A stretch of 64,000 nt of DNA from Chryseolinea soli (GCF_003589925.1 NZ_CP032382.1:496001-560000); one strand, 5' to 3'; numbered from the stretch's first letter, positions 9,887-19,111 are shown. Notes: generated by a model from the letters alone, not told the origin. Numbers and translations: made by a program.

Positions 9887-10255
9887 CTAATCTTTGGGTT
9901 CCCAGAGTTCGATCTTGTTTCCTTCGGGATCGAGTATCCACCCGAATTTCCCATAGGGAAACTCCTGTACCTCGCCCACAATGGTTACGCCTTCCTCGCG
10001 AAGCACCGCCAGCAGGGCGTCCAGGTCGTGTACGCGGTAGTTGAACATGAACGGCTTTTCGCTGGGGGCAAAATAGGTGGTGTCTTTTTTAAAGGGACTC
10101 CAGACGGTTTGGGCTGGTTCTTTGGCATCGGGTTGGTTTGGGTCGATCCATTGGAATATTTCGCCTACCTCCAGGTGCTTTTGATACCATTCTTTCAGTT
10201 GCTTCGGATCTTCGGACTTGAAGAACACGCCGCCAATACCGGTGACTCGTTTCAT
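9887..10255 (-). CDS. VOC-family (glyoxalase/bleomycin-resistance fold) protein
   Basis: A 122-residue single-domain protein. It begins MKRVTGIGGVFFKSEDPKQL, the usual first beta-alpha unit, and ends GKFGWILDPEGNKIELWEP, in which the final E is the typical metal-ligand position. The middle segment NYRVHDLDALLAVLREEGV is the second beta-alpha-beta-beta module. Such proteins are metal-dependent lyases, dioxygenases or drug-binding proteins; the substrate is not predictable. The start ATG overlaps the stop of the TIGR03067-like gene by 4 bases (ATGA), implying translational coupling in a DUF4199 / TIGR03067-like / VOC operon. Confidence 0.88.
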   Translation of the reverse strand: MKRVTGIGGVFFKSEDPKQLKEWYQKHLEVGEIFQWIDPNQPDAKEPAQTVWSPFKKDTTYFAPSEKPFMFNYRVHDLDALLAVLREEGVTIVGEVQEFPYGKFGWILDPEGNKIELWEPKD

Positions 10256-10617
10256 TTCGATCTTTTTTTATAGGTGACAAAAAATAATTTGGTCCCTTGC
10301 GGGGAATGAAAGGCTGCCGGACGCGCTCCGGCCAGGTCAAGATTGTAGCAGATGATCAACGTGACGGCATCGGGTTGTTGATAGATGGCCTTTAGCGTAT
10401 TGCCCTTGCCCGGTCCTTCTGTGCTGGTGATGTCCAGTGCATCGCCATTCCCGTTCGCAAACAAAAGATTGCCGGCATCCACGCGTTTTTGCTGAACATA
10501 GACAACAAACCCGTTGCCGTCGTGGATCTCCAGGATGTAGTCGTGTAACGATGCCGTAATATCAGCACCTCCAAGTTCCGCTTTCTCGATCGACCATTGT
10601 CCGTAGGGCTGTGGCAT
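10252..10617 (-). CDS. TIGR03067-like small beta-rich protein
   Basis: About 121 residues from the ATG at 10617, chosen because it lies 4 bases after the upstream stop. The pattern GQWSIEKAELGGADIT, an ITSTEGPGKGNTLKAIYQ segment, TLIICYNLDLAGARPAAF and the closing LFFVTYKK resemble the TIGR03067 family (lipocalin-like small proteins, often tandem in planctomycetes and also in Bacteroidota). Its function is unknown and no signal peptide is seen. It is coupled to the genes on both sides. Confidence 0.65.
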   Translation of the reverse strand: MPQPYGQWSIEKAELGGADITASLHDYILEIHDGNGFVVYVQQKRVDAGNLLFANGNGDALDITSTEGPGKGNTLKAIYQQPDAVTLIICYNLDLAGARPAAFHSPQGTKLFFVTYKKRSK

Positions 10618-10621
10618 GGCG

Positions 10622-11158
10622 TCAGGCGTTTTGGGGAAGAATTTCTTTCCTGCGCAGCAGCGCGGCACAGATCAGCGTGATGAGGAGGCCCACCGGGAAG
10701 ATCTCCAGGAGGGTCATGCCAAACCGGATCACGGGATTCTTGTATAGCTCGGTAAAATCGGCCATTTCTTTTTGGGTGGCCTTGATCATTTCCTCCGTGG
10801 CACCGCCCTCTCGCTGTTTCTTTATTTGGTAGCTGGTGTACTGCTCCATAAAATCGCCGCCCGCGGTATTATAATAGATCTCCCAACTCACGGCATACAT
10901 CAGCGAAGCGATCAGCGTGATGAGAATTCCAATTTTGAAGGCCACTCCAAACGATATTTTTCCCTTGCCCTCCTGGTCGCGAAAGGTCTTGATGCCAAAG
11001 AACACCAATGACAAAGCGATGACCATGGACGTGTACCCGACAATCATGCTGTTGTCGTAGGTGATAATTCCCTGGCTCAGCAGGGGCTGAGAGATCACCA
11101 GCATGCCCGAAACAATGGCGCCGGCGATGAGACCGTAGATGAGGATGATTCTTTGCAT
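10622..11158 (-). CDS. DUF4199 family membrane protein
   Basis: About 178 residues from the ATG at 11158; longer in-frame starts lack the typical N-terminus. Four hydrophobic segments are seen (about residues 3-23, 35-55, 70-92 and 145-170), with a charged loop YQIKKQREGGATEEMIKATQ between helices 3 and 4. This layout is typical of the Bacteroidota DUF4199 family, inner-membrane proteins of unknown role. First gene of a tight three-gene run with the TIGR03067-like and VOC genes. The LuxR-type gene ends about 138 bases upstream on the same strand and could regulate or share transcription. Confidence 0.85.
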   Translation of the reverse strand: MQRIILIYGLIAGAIVSGMLVISQPLLSQGIITYDNSMIVGYTSMVIALSLVFFGIKTFRDQEGKGKISFGVAFKIGILITLIASLMYAVSWEIYYNTAGGDFMEQYTSYQIKKQREGGATEEMIKATQKEMADFTELYKNPVIRFGMTLLEIFPVGLLITLICAALLRRKEILPQNA

Positions 11159-11296
11159 AGTGTTTGATTTTTTTCGAAATGACGGTCCGGAACGGCAAAA
11201 TGCCTTCACCCGAAAGTATGATTCTGATGGAAAATAGGAAAATCACCCGAAAGAAGTACGAAGAATTGTCGGCTGGTGGAGATTTCCTTTCCGCCG

Positions 11297-11728
11297 CTAG
11301 GGGATCAGCCCGAGCGCTTTTGCTTTTTGGATCGCCTGGGTACGGCGGCGGGCTTCGAGCTTGAGAAAAAGATTGGAGGTGTGGGTCTTTACCGTGTTGA
11401 TCGACAGGAAAAGTTTATCGGCAATTTCCTGGTTGGAGAAGCCTTGCGCCATGCCCTCCAGCACTTCATACTCGCGGGGACTGATGCCGAATTGTTGCAG
11501 GGCGGATTCATTCGGGACGAAATTTCCACCCGCCGGTGGTGGAATGGGATTCTTTTTTCTGGTGAGCTTTAATCCAACCCAAATGCCGAGGCCTGTGAAA
11601 AGCAGGGAGACGACCCCGAGGTAAAATTCCAGAGAAAGGTCGCGGACGAAGAATTTGTATTCCAGCACTTTAAGCAGGAAGATCAGGAACGCAAGGAGCA
11701 GGGCATATAGGAGAATGGTTTTACGCAC
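11297..11728 (-). CDS. Membrane-anchored LuxR-type transcription regulator
   Basis: A 143-residue protein. Residues about 4-23 and 34-55 form two hydrophobic helices; a proline-rich linker (KKNPIPPPAGG) follows; residues 80-140 form a complete LuxR/FixJ helix-turn-helix (SPREYEVLEGMAQGFSNQEI, then KLFLSINTVKTHTSNLFLKL). There is no receiver or ligand domain, so the membrane part may be the sensor or merely an anchor. The gene precedes the DUF4199 operon on the same strand. DNA binding is expected from the intact HTH; what it senses is unknown. Confidence 0.85.
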   Translation of the reverse strand: MRKTILLYALLLAFLIFLLKVLEYKFFVRDLSLEFYLGVVSLLFTGLGIWVGLKLTRKKNPIPPPAGGNFVPNESALQQFGISPREYEVLEGMAQGFSNQEIADKLFLSINTVKTHTSNLFLKLEARRRTQAIQKAKALGLIP

Positions 11729-11739
11729 GGGTCAAATCT

Positions 11740-11767
11740 AACCGCTAAGGCGCTAAGGCGCAAAGGA
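11740..11767. repeat. GGCGCTAAGGCGC dispersed repeat
   Basis: ACCGCTAAGGCGCTAAGGCG stands between the LuxR-type and yifB genes. A close copy, ACCGCAAAGGCGCTAAGGCG, stands at 43804-43824 between creD and pruA. Confidence 0.6.
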
Positions 11768-11780
11768 AACGCCAGGGTAT

Positions 11781-13319
11781 TCACCCTGTCCACCCTTCGC
11801 GGTCAAGGCTCCTGTATTGAATAGCCTCGGCGAGGTGTTCTGTTTTTATGGTGTCGGAAGCGGCGAGGTCGGCGATGGTGCGCGACACTTTGAGGATGCG
11901 GTCGTAGGCGCGGGCCGAGAGGCCGATGCGTTCCATGGCCGATTTGAGCAAGGTTTTGCCGGCGTCGTCGATGGCGCAGATTCGTTTCACCATGTTGGAG
12001 GGCATCATGGCGTTGCAGTAGATCGACGGGTGGTCGGTGAAACGGTGGGCCTGGCGCTCGCGGGCTTTCACCACGCGTTCGCGGATGGCTTCGCTGGTTT
12101 CGGAGCGGCGGTTGGCCGTCATTTCGTCAAAGCTCACGGGCACCACTTCCACGTGCAGGTCGATGCGGTCCAGCAGCGGGCCGCTGATCTTGCTGAGATA
12201 GCGCTGCACAACGCCCGGGCCACACACGCATTCTTTTTCGGGGTGATTGAAATAACCACAGGGACAAGGATTCATGCTGGCGATGAGCATAAAGTTGGCG
12301 GGATACTCCATCGAAACTTTCGCCCGCGATATGGTGACGCGACGCTCTTCCATCGGTTGACGCATCACCTCCAGCACCGAGCGTTTGAACTCGGGCAATT
12401 CATCCAGGAACAAGACGCCGTTGTTGGCCAGCGATATTTCGCCCGGCTGGGGAATGCCACCTCCGCCAACGAGCGCGATGTCGGAAATGGTGTGGTGGGG
12501 CGCACGAAACGGGCGCGTGGTCAGCAGCGAAGCTTGCCGCGTCAACCTCCCGGCTACGGAATGGATCTTGGTGGTCTCCAAAGCTTCCTGTAGCGTGAGC
12601 GGTGGCAGGATCGTGGGCAAGCGTTTTGCCAACATCGTTTTTCCCGCGCCGGGCGGACCGATCATGATCACGTTGTGACCACCGGCCGCGGCAATTTCCA
12701 ATGCGCGTTTGATATTCTCCTGGCCTTGCACATCGCGGAAGTCGGTATCGTATCGATCCAACTGTGCGGCGAACGCTTCGCGGGCGTCGATGTGGACGGA
12801 GGGGATTTGTATTTTTTCTTCCAGGAAATCCACGGCCTCGCGCAGGTTGGCGACGGGATACACTTCGAGGTTGTTCACGATGGCCGCCTCGCCGGCGTTG
12901 TCGGTGGGCAGGATGAAACCTTTGAACCCTTCCTTGCGGGCCTGGATGGCGATGGGGAGCACACCGCGGATGGGACGCAACGTTCCGTCCAGGGCGAGCT
13001 CTCCCATGATCACGTACTGGTCCAGTTTGTCGGTGGTCAATTGGCCTGAAGCCTTCATCACGCAGAGGGCGATGGACAGGTCATAGGCGGCGCCTTCCTT
13101 GCGCAGGTCGGCCGGGGCGAGGTTGACAACGGTTTTGTTGCGGGGCATGAAGAAGCGTGCATGCTTCAACGCCGATTCAACACGGTGCTGGCTTTCTTTC
13201 ACGGCGTTGTCGGGCAAGCCGCTCATGAAAAATTTTGTACCCTGACCCACGTTCACTTCGATCATGATCGTGCGGGCATCCACACCGTGTACGGCACCGC
13301 CAAATGTTTTAGCGACCAT
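11781..13319 (-). CDS. YifB/ComM-family Mg-chelatase-like AAA+ ATPase
   Basis: A 512-residue protein of normal family length. The N-terminal Lon-protease-like S5 domain (about 1-170) is followed by the Mg_chelatase AAA+ core with Walker A GPPGAGKTML (about residue 220), Walker B GVLFLDELPEF, and a cysteine-bearing insert MNPCPCGYFNHPEKECVC. The C-terminal domain with SARAYDRILKVSRTIADL is present. ComM members are hexameric helicases that extend branch migration during natural transformation and recombination; that role is inferred by family. It is transcribed toward the LuxR gene; the small membrane-protein gene upstream ends 34 bases before it. Confidence 0.93.
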   Translation of the reverse strand: MVAKTFGGAVHGVDARTIMIEVNVGQGTKFFMSGLPDNAVKESQHRVESALKHARFFMPRNKTVVNLAPADLRKEGAAYDLSIALCVMKASGQLTTDKLDQYVIMGELALDGTLRPIRGVLPIAIQARKEGFKGFILPTDNAGEAAIVNNLEVYPVANLREAVDFLEEKIQIPSVHIDAREAFAAQLDRYDTDFRDVQGQENIKRALEIAAAGGHNVIMIGPPGAGKTMLAKRLPTILPPLTLQEALETTKIHSVAGRLTRQASLLTTRPFRAPHHTISDIALVGGGGIPQPGEISLANNGVLFLDELPEFKRSVLEVMRQPMEERRVTISRAKVSMEYPANFMLIASMNPCPCGYFNHPEKECVCGPGVVQRYLSKISGPLLDRIDLHVEVVPVSFDEMTANRRSETSEAIRERVVKARERQAHRFTDHPSIYCNAMMPSNMVKRICAIDDAGKTLLKSAMERIGLSARAYDRILKVSRTIADLAASDTIKTEHLAEAIQYRSLDREGWTG

Positions 13320-13353
13320 ACAGGTAACGGGTTAATGACTTCTGAACTCTTGT

Positions 13354-13668
13354 CTAGTTCTTGGGCGTGGTCTTTGCCGCGTTCGAATCTTTGGCGGTTT
13401 CCTGGAGATCAAAAAGCTTTGCCTTCAACATGTTCAGCTCGTGGGTGAGCGCGTCTTTTTCTTTTTTACCATCCCGGCTAACGATCCATGACCAAATAAC
13501 GTCGGCTACAATGAGCACGATGCCAAAAAAAGTAATGTACTTAAACAAACCAATATAACTGAATATCTTGGTCAGAAAGCTAAAATCCTGAATAAGGAGG
13601 GTGAAAATGAAAGCGCCGATATGAAACGCGCCAAAAACCAAATAAAAAATAATCCTCTTCTTATTCAT
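13354..13668 (-). CDS. Small membrane protein with C-terminal coiled coil, unknown function
   Basis: A 104-residue protein that I do not recognise. Two hydrophobic segments (about 8-27 and 40-63) are followed by a charged helical tail (KEKDALTHELNMLKAKLFDL) with a heptad pattern, then a polar end. This is the layout of a small inner-membrane protein with a cytoplasmic coiled coil. It sits 34 bases upstream of the yifB gene on the same strand and may be co-transcribed. Confidence 0.7.
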   Translation of the reverse strand: MNKKRIIFYLVFGAFHIGAFIFTLLIQDFSFLTKIFSYIGLFKYITFFGIVLIVADVIWSWIVSRDGKKEKDALTHELNMLKAKLFDLQETAKDSNAAKTTPKN

Positions 13669-13804
13669 GCGGGGTCTGGTTAAAACGAGCCGGCTACAAC
13701 GGGTTCGTTAATTAAAGGTAAATGAAAAAATCTGAAATGGACAATCCATGCATGGTAATTCCATAAAACGCAATATCTCAGCGGTTCAATCCGGGAGGTG
13801 AGCG

Positions 13805-15631
13805 CTAGTTCACTTTCTGTATCTCGATGAGCTTTTTGTAAAGTCCGTTACCCTGGATGAGCACGTCGTGAGGGCCCCGCTCCAGGATCTGTCCTTGCTG
13901 TATCACCACGATCTCGTCGGCATGCTGAATGGTGCTGAGGCGGTGGGCGATGACGATGGAAGTCCGGTTCTTCATCAAGTTGGTGAGCGCATCCTGCACC
14001 AGGCGTTCCGACTCCGAGTCGAGCGCGGAGGTGGCTTCGTCCAGGATGAGGATCGGGGGATTCTTAAGCACGGCGCGGGCAATGCTCAGGCGCTGCCGCT
14101 GTCCGCCGGAAAGTTTGGAGCCGCGTTCGCCGATCACGGTGCGGTAGCCGTGTTCGGTCTGTGTAATAAATTCATGCGCGTTGGCCACCTTGGCCGCGTT
14201 GATCACATCTTCTTCTCGCGCGTCGTCCATGCCAAACGCAATGTTGTTGAAGATGGTGTCGTTGAAAAGAATAGATTCCTGAGTGACCACGCCAATCTGT
14301 TTCCGGAGCGATTCAAGATCGTAGTCCCGCAAGGAAACGCCATCCAATTGTATGTCGCCACCGGTGGGGTCGTAAAAACGCGGGACGAGATCGGCCAGCG
14401 TCGACTTTCCTCCCCCCGAAGAACCGACCAATGCAATGGTCTTTCCTTTGGCGATGGTGAGGTTTATATTTTTTAATACAGGCTCGCGGTCATAGGCAAA
14501 CGTTACGTCGCGAAACACGATGTCGCGCTCAAAGGACGAAAGCATTTGAGCACCGGGTTTGTTCTTCACTGCAGGTTCTTCATCGATCAGCGCAAAAATT
14601 CTTTGGGCCGATACCGTGCCCTTTTGCAGCGATGTTATACCGTTGGAGAAATTCTTTGCAGGCTGAATGATGTTGGCAAAAATACCTATGAAGACCAAAA
14701 AGCTGCCGGCGTCCAGATCATACTCGCCCGACAACACCAGGGAACCACCAAAGTAAAGAATGGCCGCAACGATCATCACGCCCAGGATCTCCGACACGGG
14801 TGAGGCCAATTCGTTCTTCCGCGAGATGGAGAGATTCACCTTGCGATGGTGCGCCGTTTCGGCGTCGATCTTTTTTAAGATAAAATTGCGCGCATTAAAA
14901 GCCTGCACCACGCGCATGCCACCCAGCGTTTCATCCAAAATATTGACGATCCTGCCTAAAGACTCCTGGCTTTGGACAGCTTTGCGCTTCAAGCGCTTTA
15001 CGATCTCTGCCAGCAATCCACCCATGACGGGGAGCAGCAACAATGAAAAGAATGTCAACTGTGGCGATATGGCAAAAAGAGCAACAAACGAAAGGACAAT
15101 GGTGATGGGTTCTTTCAAAACGAATTTGAGACTGTTCACCACGGAGTTCTCTACCTCTGCCACATCGTTTGTAAAGCGTGATATCAGATCGCCTTTGCGC
15201 TGATCGTTAAAGTAGCCGATGTGCAACAGCGTGGCGTTTCTGAAAATGTGCATCCGCATGTTTCGTACTACATCCACTTTGATGCGCGATGCCGCCATGC
15301 GCTCCATATAAACAAAAAGGTTCCCGAGAAACCGGGTCGTCACGATGGCAACACAAACAAACAAAAGCGCCCGTGTGGGGCCCTGCTCATGAACAATGCT
15401 CAAAAAATAATAATTGAACACATCCGTAGCATAGTCGATGGTGAGCGAAAACGCCGGCATGGCCGTCACTTTAGCACTCTCTGCCTTGCCAAAGAGCGCA
15501 TTCAACAGGGGCGCCATCAGCGCCACACTCACCAGGTTCAAGATGCTTCCGGGTATGGAGTAAAGAAAAAATTCAATCAGTCGTCGCACGAGGTGCGGCG
15601 CATAATGAAGTATGCGGAAATAAATTTTCAT
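13805..15631 (-). CDS. MsbA-like ABC exporter (fused permease and ATPase)
   Basis: A 608-residue half-transporter. The N-terminal six-helix ABC membrane domain covers about 15-335. The nucleotide-binding domain follows, with Walker A VGSSGGGKSTL, Q-loop VTQES, signature LSGGQRQRLSIARAVL, Walker B ILILDEATSALD and H-loop IAHRLS. Dimers of this type flip lipids (MsbA), peptides or drugs; Bacteroidota homologues are usually annotated as lipid A/multidrug exporters. The gene starts 8 bases after the stop of the Wzi/RemB-like gene, suggesting one transcript and a link to cell-surface export. Confidence 0.92.
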   Translation of the reverse strand: MKIYFRILHYAPHLVRRLIEFFLYSIPGSILNLVSVALMAPLLNALFGKAESAKVTAMPAFSLTIDYATDVFNYYFLSIVHEQGPTRALLFVCVAIVTTRFLGNLFVYMERMAASRIKVDVVRNMRMHIFRNATLLHIGYFNDQRKGDLISRFTNDVAEVENSVVNSLKFVLKEPITIVLSFVALFAISPQLTFFSLLLLPVMGGLLAEIVKRLKRKAVQSQESLGRIVNILDETLGGMRVVQAFNARNFILKKIDAETAHHRKVNLSISRKNELASPVSEILGVMIVAAILYFGGSLVLSGEYDLDAGSFLVFIGIFANIIQPAKNFSNGITSLQKGTVSAQRIFALIDEEPAVKNKPGAQMLSSFERDIVFRDVTFAYDREPVLKNINLTIAKGKTIALVGSSGGGKSTLADLVPRFYDPTGGDIQLDGVSLRDYDLESLRKQIGVVTQESILFNDTIFNNIAFGMDDAREEDVINAAKVANAHEFITQTEHGYRTVIGERGSKLSGGQRQRLSIARAVLKNPPILILDEATSALDSESERLVQDALTNLMKNRTSIVIAHRLSTIQHADEIVVIQQGQILERGPHDVLIQGNGLYKKLIEIQKVN

Positions 15632-15639
15632 TTAACTGG

Positions 15640-17331
15640 TTAAAACTCGTAAAGTCGTTTCGGTATGTTCCATCGCAAAGCTAAGGAAGTTACGTTCGTA
15701 TTGTTATTATAAAAAGCAACGTCCGATTTGCTCCTGCGCACCACCACCGACGCATCGATAAATATGTTGTGCCGCAGCATCCACGTCGCCGTGAACGTGC
15801 CGTAAACGAGATCGTTGGCGATGCCCTGCCCGATCTTGTTGCCATATTCCTGCTGGCGTGTAGAGTTGTTCTTCAGCAAGTTGCTTCCCCAGTTCACGCC
15901 CGTAGTGTCGCGGCCGATCTTTGCCACGATGAGTTTGCCCACCAGGTTCAGCCGGCGCAGCGGCTGGTAGCGCAAGATGCCTACCACCTCGTTAAAGTTA
16001 GCCCCCAGGGGGTGTGCAATGGGCTGCCGGTAGCTGGTGTAGTTGCCATAGGTGGTGTTGTGCGAATAAGTATAGGGCCGCACAATGTTCACTTCCCCTT
16101 GCAGGTCAAGATTAGGGACGCCAAACGCGTCAATATATTTTGCGCCACCCTGGATGGCAAACTTGTTGGCCCACCAGCCATCGCCGGACTTGATGTGGTC
16201 CAGCACAAACTCATCCAGCACAAACTGGCCATAGAACGACAGCTTCCGCACCGCATTCCACTTGAAATCGAATCCCAACAACACGTTGTCGCTGCTGCCA
16301 TTCTGCTGCTCGATGGCGCGGTAGAAGATGATCGGGTTGAGGTAGTCGAGGCGGAAATTATCCGTGCCCACCGAATCGTCGACGCTAAACATGACCGACT
16401 CAAAAACGCCGATGTTCAGCTTCTTGCCAATGTTCAGGCTTAGGTGGTGCATGGCATTGAATTTATTGGGATAGCCCCCGGTCGCGGCCGTGAGTCCGCC
16501 CAGCGATCCGTTCACATCGGCGGTCATTTGGTTTAGCAAGAACATATAATTCAGTTTCCACACCTTCACTGTGCCTTTGAGGAACCAAGTGGGTGGCGAG
16601 AAATCCGAAAAAATGAGCGAGCGATAGCCGTTCCCGATAAAAATGCGGTCGTGGCCAAATTGTATGTTGATGTGCTTGGTAGCTTCGAAGGTGATGTAGC
16701 CCCGCGCCTGGAGAAAATCCACGCCCTTGCCATTTTTGTAGTCCTTCCAAAAACCCTCGTGGGGGATGACCGGGTTTTGCGACATCTGATCCCACACATA
16801 GGAAGGAAGCACCATTTGGTTGTCGGTGAGATAGGCATAGAAGCCCACCTTTTTATCCACCATCCCCCTGATCTCGGCCCCGCGGGTGTTGATGAACAAC
16901 CGCTCGTCGCGACGCGAATCGCTGCCCGCGCCAAGGTATGCCACCGGGTTCACGTGCAGATCGAAGGCCTCCTCGTCCACGTAGAACAGATCCGATTTCT
17001 TTTTGTAAAGTCCCTTCAAAATGGGCTTGCGGCTGTTGCTGCTTTCGGCCCGTGAGAACTCCCAGCTGTCGTTTTGAAGGTATTCGTAGTTAAACGCATC
17101 GGCCTTGGAGACAAACTGGCCCTGCGCATGGAGGGTATCGATAAAAGCCACGATGTCGGACCGTTTGTAGGGTTTCACGGCCGTGAAAATGTTGGGGAGC
17201 ACTTTGCCGGCCTTTACCTCATAGCGGTCGATGCTGTGGTAGTAATCTTCGTTGAGAGGGGCATAGCTGCTTTGGGCAAAAGCCGAGAGTTGTAAACCGG
17301 TGAGAAATAGAGCCAGTAGCCTTATTTTCAT
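15640..17331 (-). CDS. Wzi/RemB-like outer-membrane beta-barrel protein
   Basis: A 563-residue protein with a cleavable signal peptide (about 1-19, ending AFAQ). The rest is rich in alternating beta segments and aromatic residues, as in outer-membrane barrels. FGHDRIFIGNGYRSLIFSDF and the preceding ARGYITFEATKHINI match, from memory, the capsule-assembly Wzi family and the gliding-motility-associated RemB proteins of Bacteroidota. It ends with an aromatic residue (KRLYEF), typical for barrel insertion. Likely role: surface polysaccharide anchoring or motility-linked surface function. It is probably co-transcribed with the ABC exporter that starts 8 bases downstream. Confidence 0.75.
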   Translation of the reverse strand: MKIRLLALFLTGLQLSAFAQSSYAPLNEDYYHSIDRYEVKAGKVLPNIFTAVKPYKRSDIVAFIDTLHAQGQFVSKADAFNYEYLQNDSWEFSRAESSNSRKPILKGLYKKKSDLFYVDEEAFDLHVNPVAYLGAGSDSRRDERLFINTRGAEIRGMVDKKVGFYAYLTDNQMVLPSYVWDQMSQNPVIPHEGFWKDYKNGKGVDFLQARGYITFEATKHINIQFGHDRIFIGNGYRSLIFSDFSPPTWFLKGTVKVWKLNYMFLLNQMTADVNGSLGGLTAATGGYPNKFNAMHHLSLNIGKKLNIGVFESVMFSVDDSVGTDNFRLDYLNPIIFYRAIEQQNGSSDNVLLGFDFKWNAVRKLSFYGQFVLDEFVLDHIKSGDGWWANKFAIQGGAKYIDAFGVPNLDLQGEVNIVRPYTYSHNTTYGNYTSYRQPIAHPLGANFNEVVGILRYQPLRRLNLVGKLIVAKIGRDTTGVNWGSNLLKNNSTRQQEYGNKIGQGIANDLVYGTFTATWMLRHNIFIDASVVVRRSKSDVAFYNNNTNVTSLALRWNIPKRLYEF

Positions 17332-17486
17332 GCGTTGGGGAAGTTAAGGGGGTAAAAATACGGGATTTGGGGCAAACGCGTTTGCGGGGCATATTTTGGG
17401 GGACGCCAAGCTGCTATCCTGTCGGGTATATTTTGGCAATTCCGGCACCCTGCTCTTGTTTCTGTGCCAAATTTTGTTTCTCCAAG

Positions 17487-17517
17487 TTTGCTTATCCGTT
17501 CTATCCCCGTATATTTG
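17487..17517 (+). promoter_or_regulatory. Promoter of rpmE2
   Basis: TTTG (17487-17490), 19 bases, then TATATTTG (17510-17517) is a full match to the Bacteroidota -33/-7 promoter. The start codon follows at 17552, giving a leader of about 28 bases. Confidence 0.75.
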
Positions 17518-17551
17518 CAGTCCTTTTTAGAGGAAAAAACGCATAATTGAT

Positions 17552-17800
17552 ATGAAAAAAGGCATTCATCCGGAGTACAGAGAAGTTGTTTTCTGGGACA
17601 CTTCCAGCGACACCAAATTCATAAGCCGCTCGACTTCCAATACCAAAGAAACCATCAAAATGGAAAATGGTAAGGAATATCCTGTGATCAAGGTCGAAGT
17701 GAGCTCGGCATCTCATCCATTTTTCACCGGCAAAAAGCTGTTTGTCGACACCGCAGGCCGCGTGGAAAAATTCAAGAACAAGTATCAGAAGAAAGCTTAA
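17552..17800 (+). CDS. rpmE2: 50S ribosomal protein L31 type B
   Basis: An 82-residue protein beginning [20 protein letters not shown] and ending with a basic KNKYQKK tail, the usual type B L31. The zinc-binding CxxC pairs of type A L31 are absent, so this is the zinc-independent (C-minus) form. It sits on the 50S subunit near the central protuberance and bridges to 30S. Monocistronic: strong promoter 5', strong terminator 3'. Confidence 0.97.
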   Translation: MKKGIHPEYREVVFWDTSSDTKFISRSTSNTKETIKMENGKEYPVIKVEVSSASHPFFTGKKLFVDTAGRVEKFKNKYQKKA

Positions 17801-17826
17801 TACTTCTTTTTTCAAATGGGAGAGAA

Positions 17827-17853
17827 AAGCCTTTGGTAACAAAGGCTTTTTTT
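17827..17853 (+). terminator. Rho-independent terminator of rpmE2
   Basis: The stem AAGCCTTTG/CAAAGGCTT with loop GTAA is followed by a run of T, 26 bases after the rpmE2 stop. Confidence 0.9.
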
Positions 17854-17931
17854 ATGCCTTTTTTTTGGGGCGGGCCATCATAAATACCGCAATACCCTTT
17901 ATCATTAGCCATACGCCACTATTTTTGGAAC

Positions 17932-19110
17932 ATGAATTTGATCCTCTTCGATGACCCCTCCATCCGCATAGAACTCCTCCCCTTCACTTTCACACGCCCC
18001 ATTGGCGCCCTGCGCGTGGGAATCCTCACAATCGCCGAAAAATGGGAGAAATACCTGGGGACCACCGCCTCTTTCAAGACCGAACCGTACCTCCAAAAAA
18101 AATATCCCACCGTTTCCACGGCCGACAACCTGCTGGTGAACGGTGCCCTTTGCCCGGACGAGCTCCTGGCAGCCACCGTAAAATCGCTTCCCGAAGGGTA
18201 TTTCCTCGTGAAAGGCTCCCTGCTCCTGGCCGCGCGGAATCCGGTGCAGGAAATGAACCAGCAGAACACCATCGAATACCGCGAACCGCTCACGATCATC
18301 GACACGCCCTGGAAGATCTTTCGCGAGAATGGGGCACAGATCCGCGCCGACTTTAAAAAGGTCACGGCCGGCAGAACATCGGCGGGTATTGCCGACCGGC
18401 ACACGATCGTGTATGGCGCGGAGAATATTTTTGTGGAGGAAGGTGTTTCCATCCGTGCCGCAACCCTCAATGCCGAAAACGGACCTATCTACTTGGGAAA
18501 GAACAGCCAGCTTCATGAAGGCGCGCTCATTCGCGGGGCCTTTGCGCTGTGCGAAGGTTCCCAGATCAACATGGGCGCCAAGGTGCGGGGCGATGTAACG
18601 GTAGGCCCTTATTCCAAAGTGGGTGGCGAGATCAGCAACTCGGTCATCATCGCCTACAGCAACAAGGCCCACGACGGCTTCCTGGGCAATTCAGTGGTGG
18701 GCGAGTGGTGCAACATCGGGGCAGACTCCAACACCTCGAACCTCAAGAACAACTACGATCTCATCAAACTGTGGCGGCACAAAGAACAGGACTATGTGCA
18801 GACAGAATTATATTTTTGCGGGCTGATGATGGGCGACCACAGCAAGTGCTCCATCAACACCATGTTCAACACGGCCACGGTGGTCGATGTGAGCGCCAGC
18901 GTGTTTGGCGAGGGCTTTCCCCCCAATTATGTTCCATCCTTTTCCTGGGGTGGCGCTGCGGGACTCACCACCTACCAGCTTGACAAAGCCCTGGAGACCG
19001 CCGCACGCGTGGTGGGACGCCGGGACCAGGTGCTGAGCGACCTCGACAGAGAGATTCTTCTTCATGTGTACAACACCACGGCGCACAGTCGCACGTGGGA
19101 AAAAAAATGA
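17932..19110 (+). CDS. GlmU-family putative sugar-nucleotidyltransferase/acyltransferase-like protein
   Basis: A 392-residue protein. The N-terminal half (1-170) is a reduced nucleotidyltransferase-like domain (MNLILFDDPSIRIELLPFTF, then GNxxxxxK-poor); the C-terminal half (about 180-375) is a left-handed beta-helix of hexapeptide repeats (IYLGKNSQLHEGALIRGAF, INMGAKVRGDVTVGPYSKVG). Bacteroidota annotate this as GlmU family (PF13562). It lacks the classic LAAGxGTRM loop of true GlmU, so N-acetylglucosamine-1-phosphate uridylyltransferase activity is doubtful. TATTTTTG at 17920-17927 is only a few bases before the ATG, so the mRNA may be nearly leaderless. holB follows after 1 base. Confidence 0.82.
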   Translation: MNLILFDDPSIRIELLPFTFTRPIGALRVGILTIAEKWEKYLGTTASFKTEPYLQKKYPTVSTADNLLVNGALCPDELLAATVKSLPEGYFLVKGSLLLAARNPVQEMNQQNTIEYREPLTIIDTPWKIFRENGAQIRADFKKVTAGRTSAGIADRHTIVYGAENIFVEEGVSIRAATLNAENGPIYLGKNSQLHEGALIRGAFALCEGSQINMGAKVRGDVTVGPYSKVGGEISNSVIIAYSNKAHDGFLGNSVVGEWCNIGADSNTSNLKNNYDLIKLWRHKEQDYVQTELYFCGLMMGDHSKCSINTMFNTATVVDVSASVFGEGFPPNYVPSFSWGGAAGLTTYQLDKALETAARVVGRRDQVLSDLDREILLHVYNTTAHSRTWEKK

Positions 19111-19111
19111 T

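Noticed and set aside
9583..9981. 132-residue minus-strand frame
   Set aside because: Overlaps the VOC gene start and carries no known motif; composition looks non-coding.
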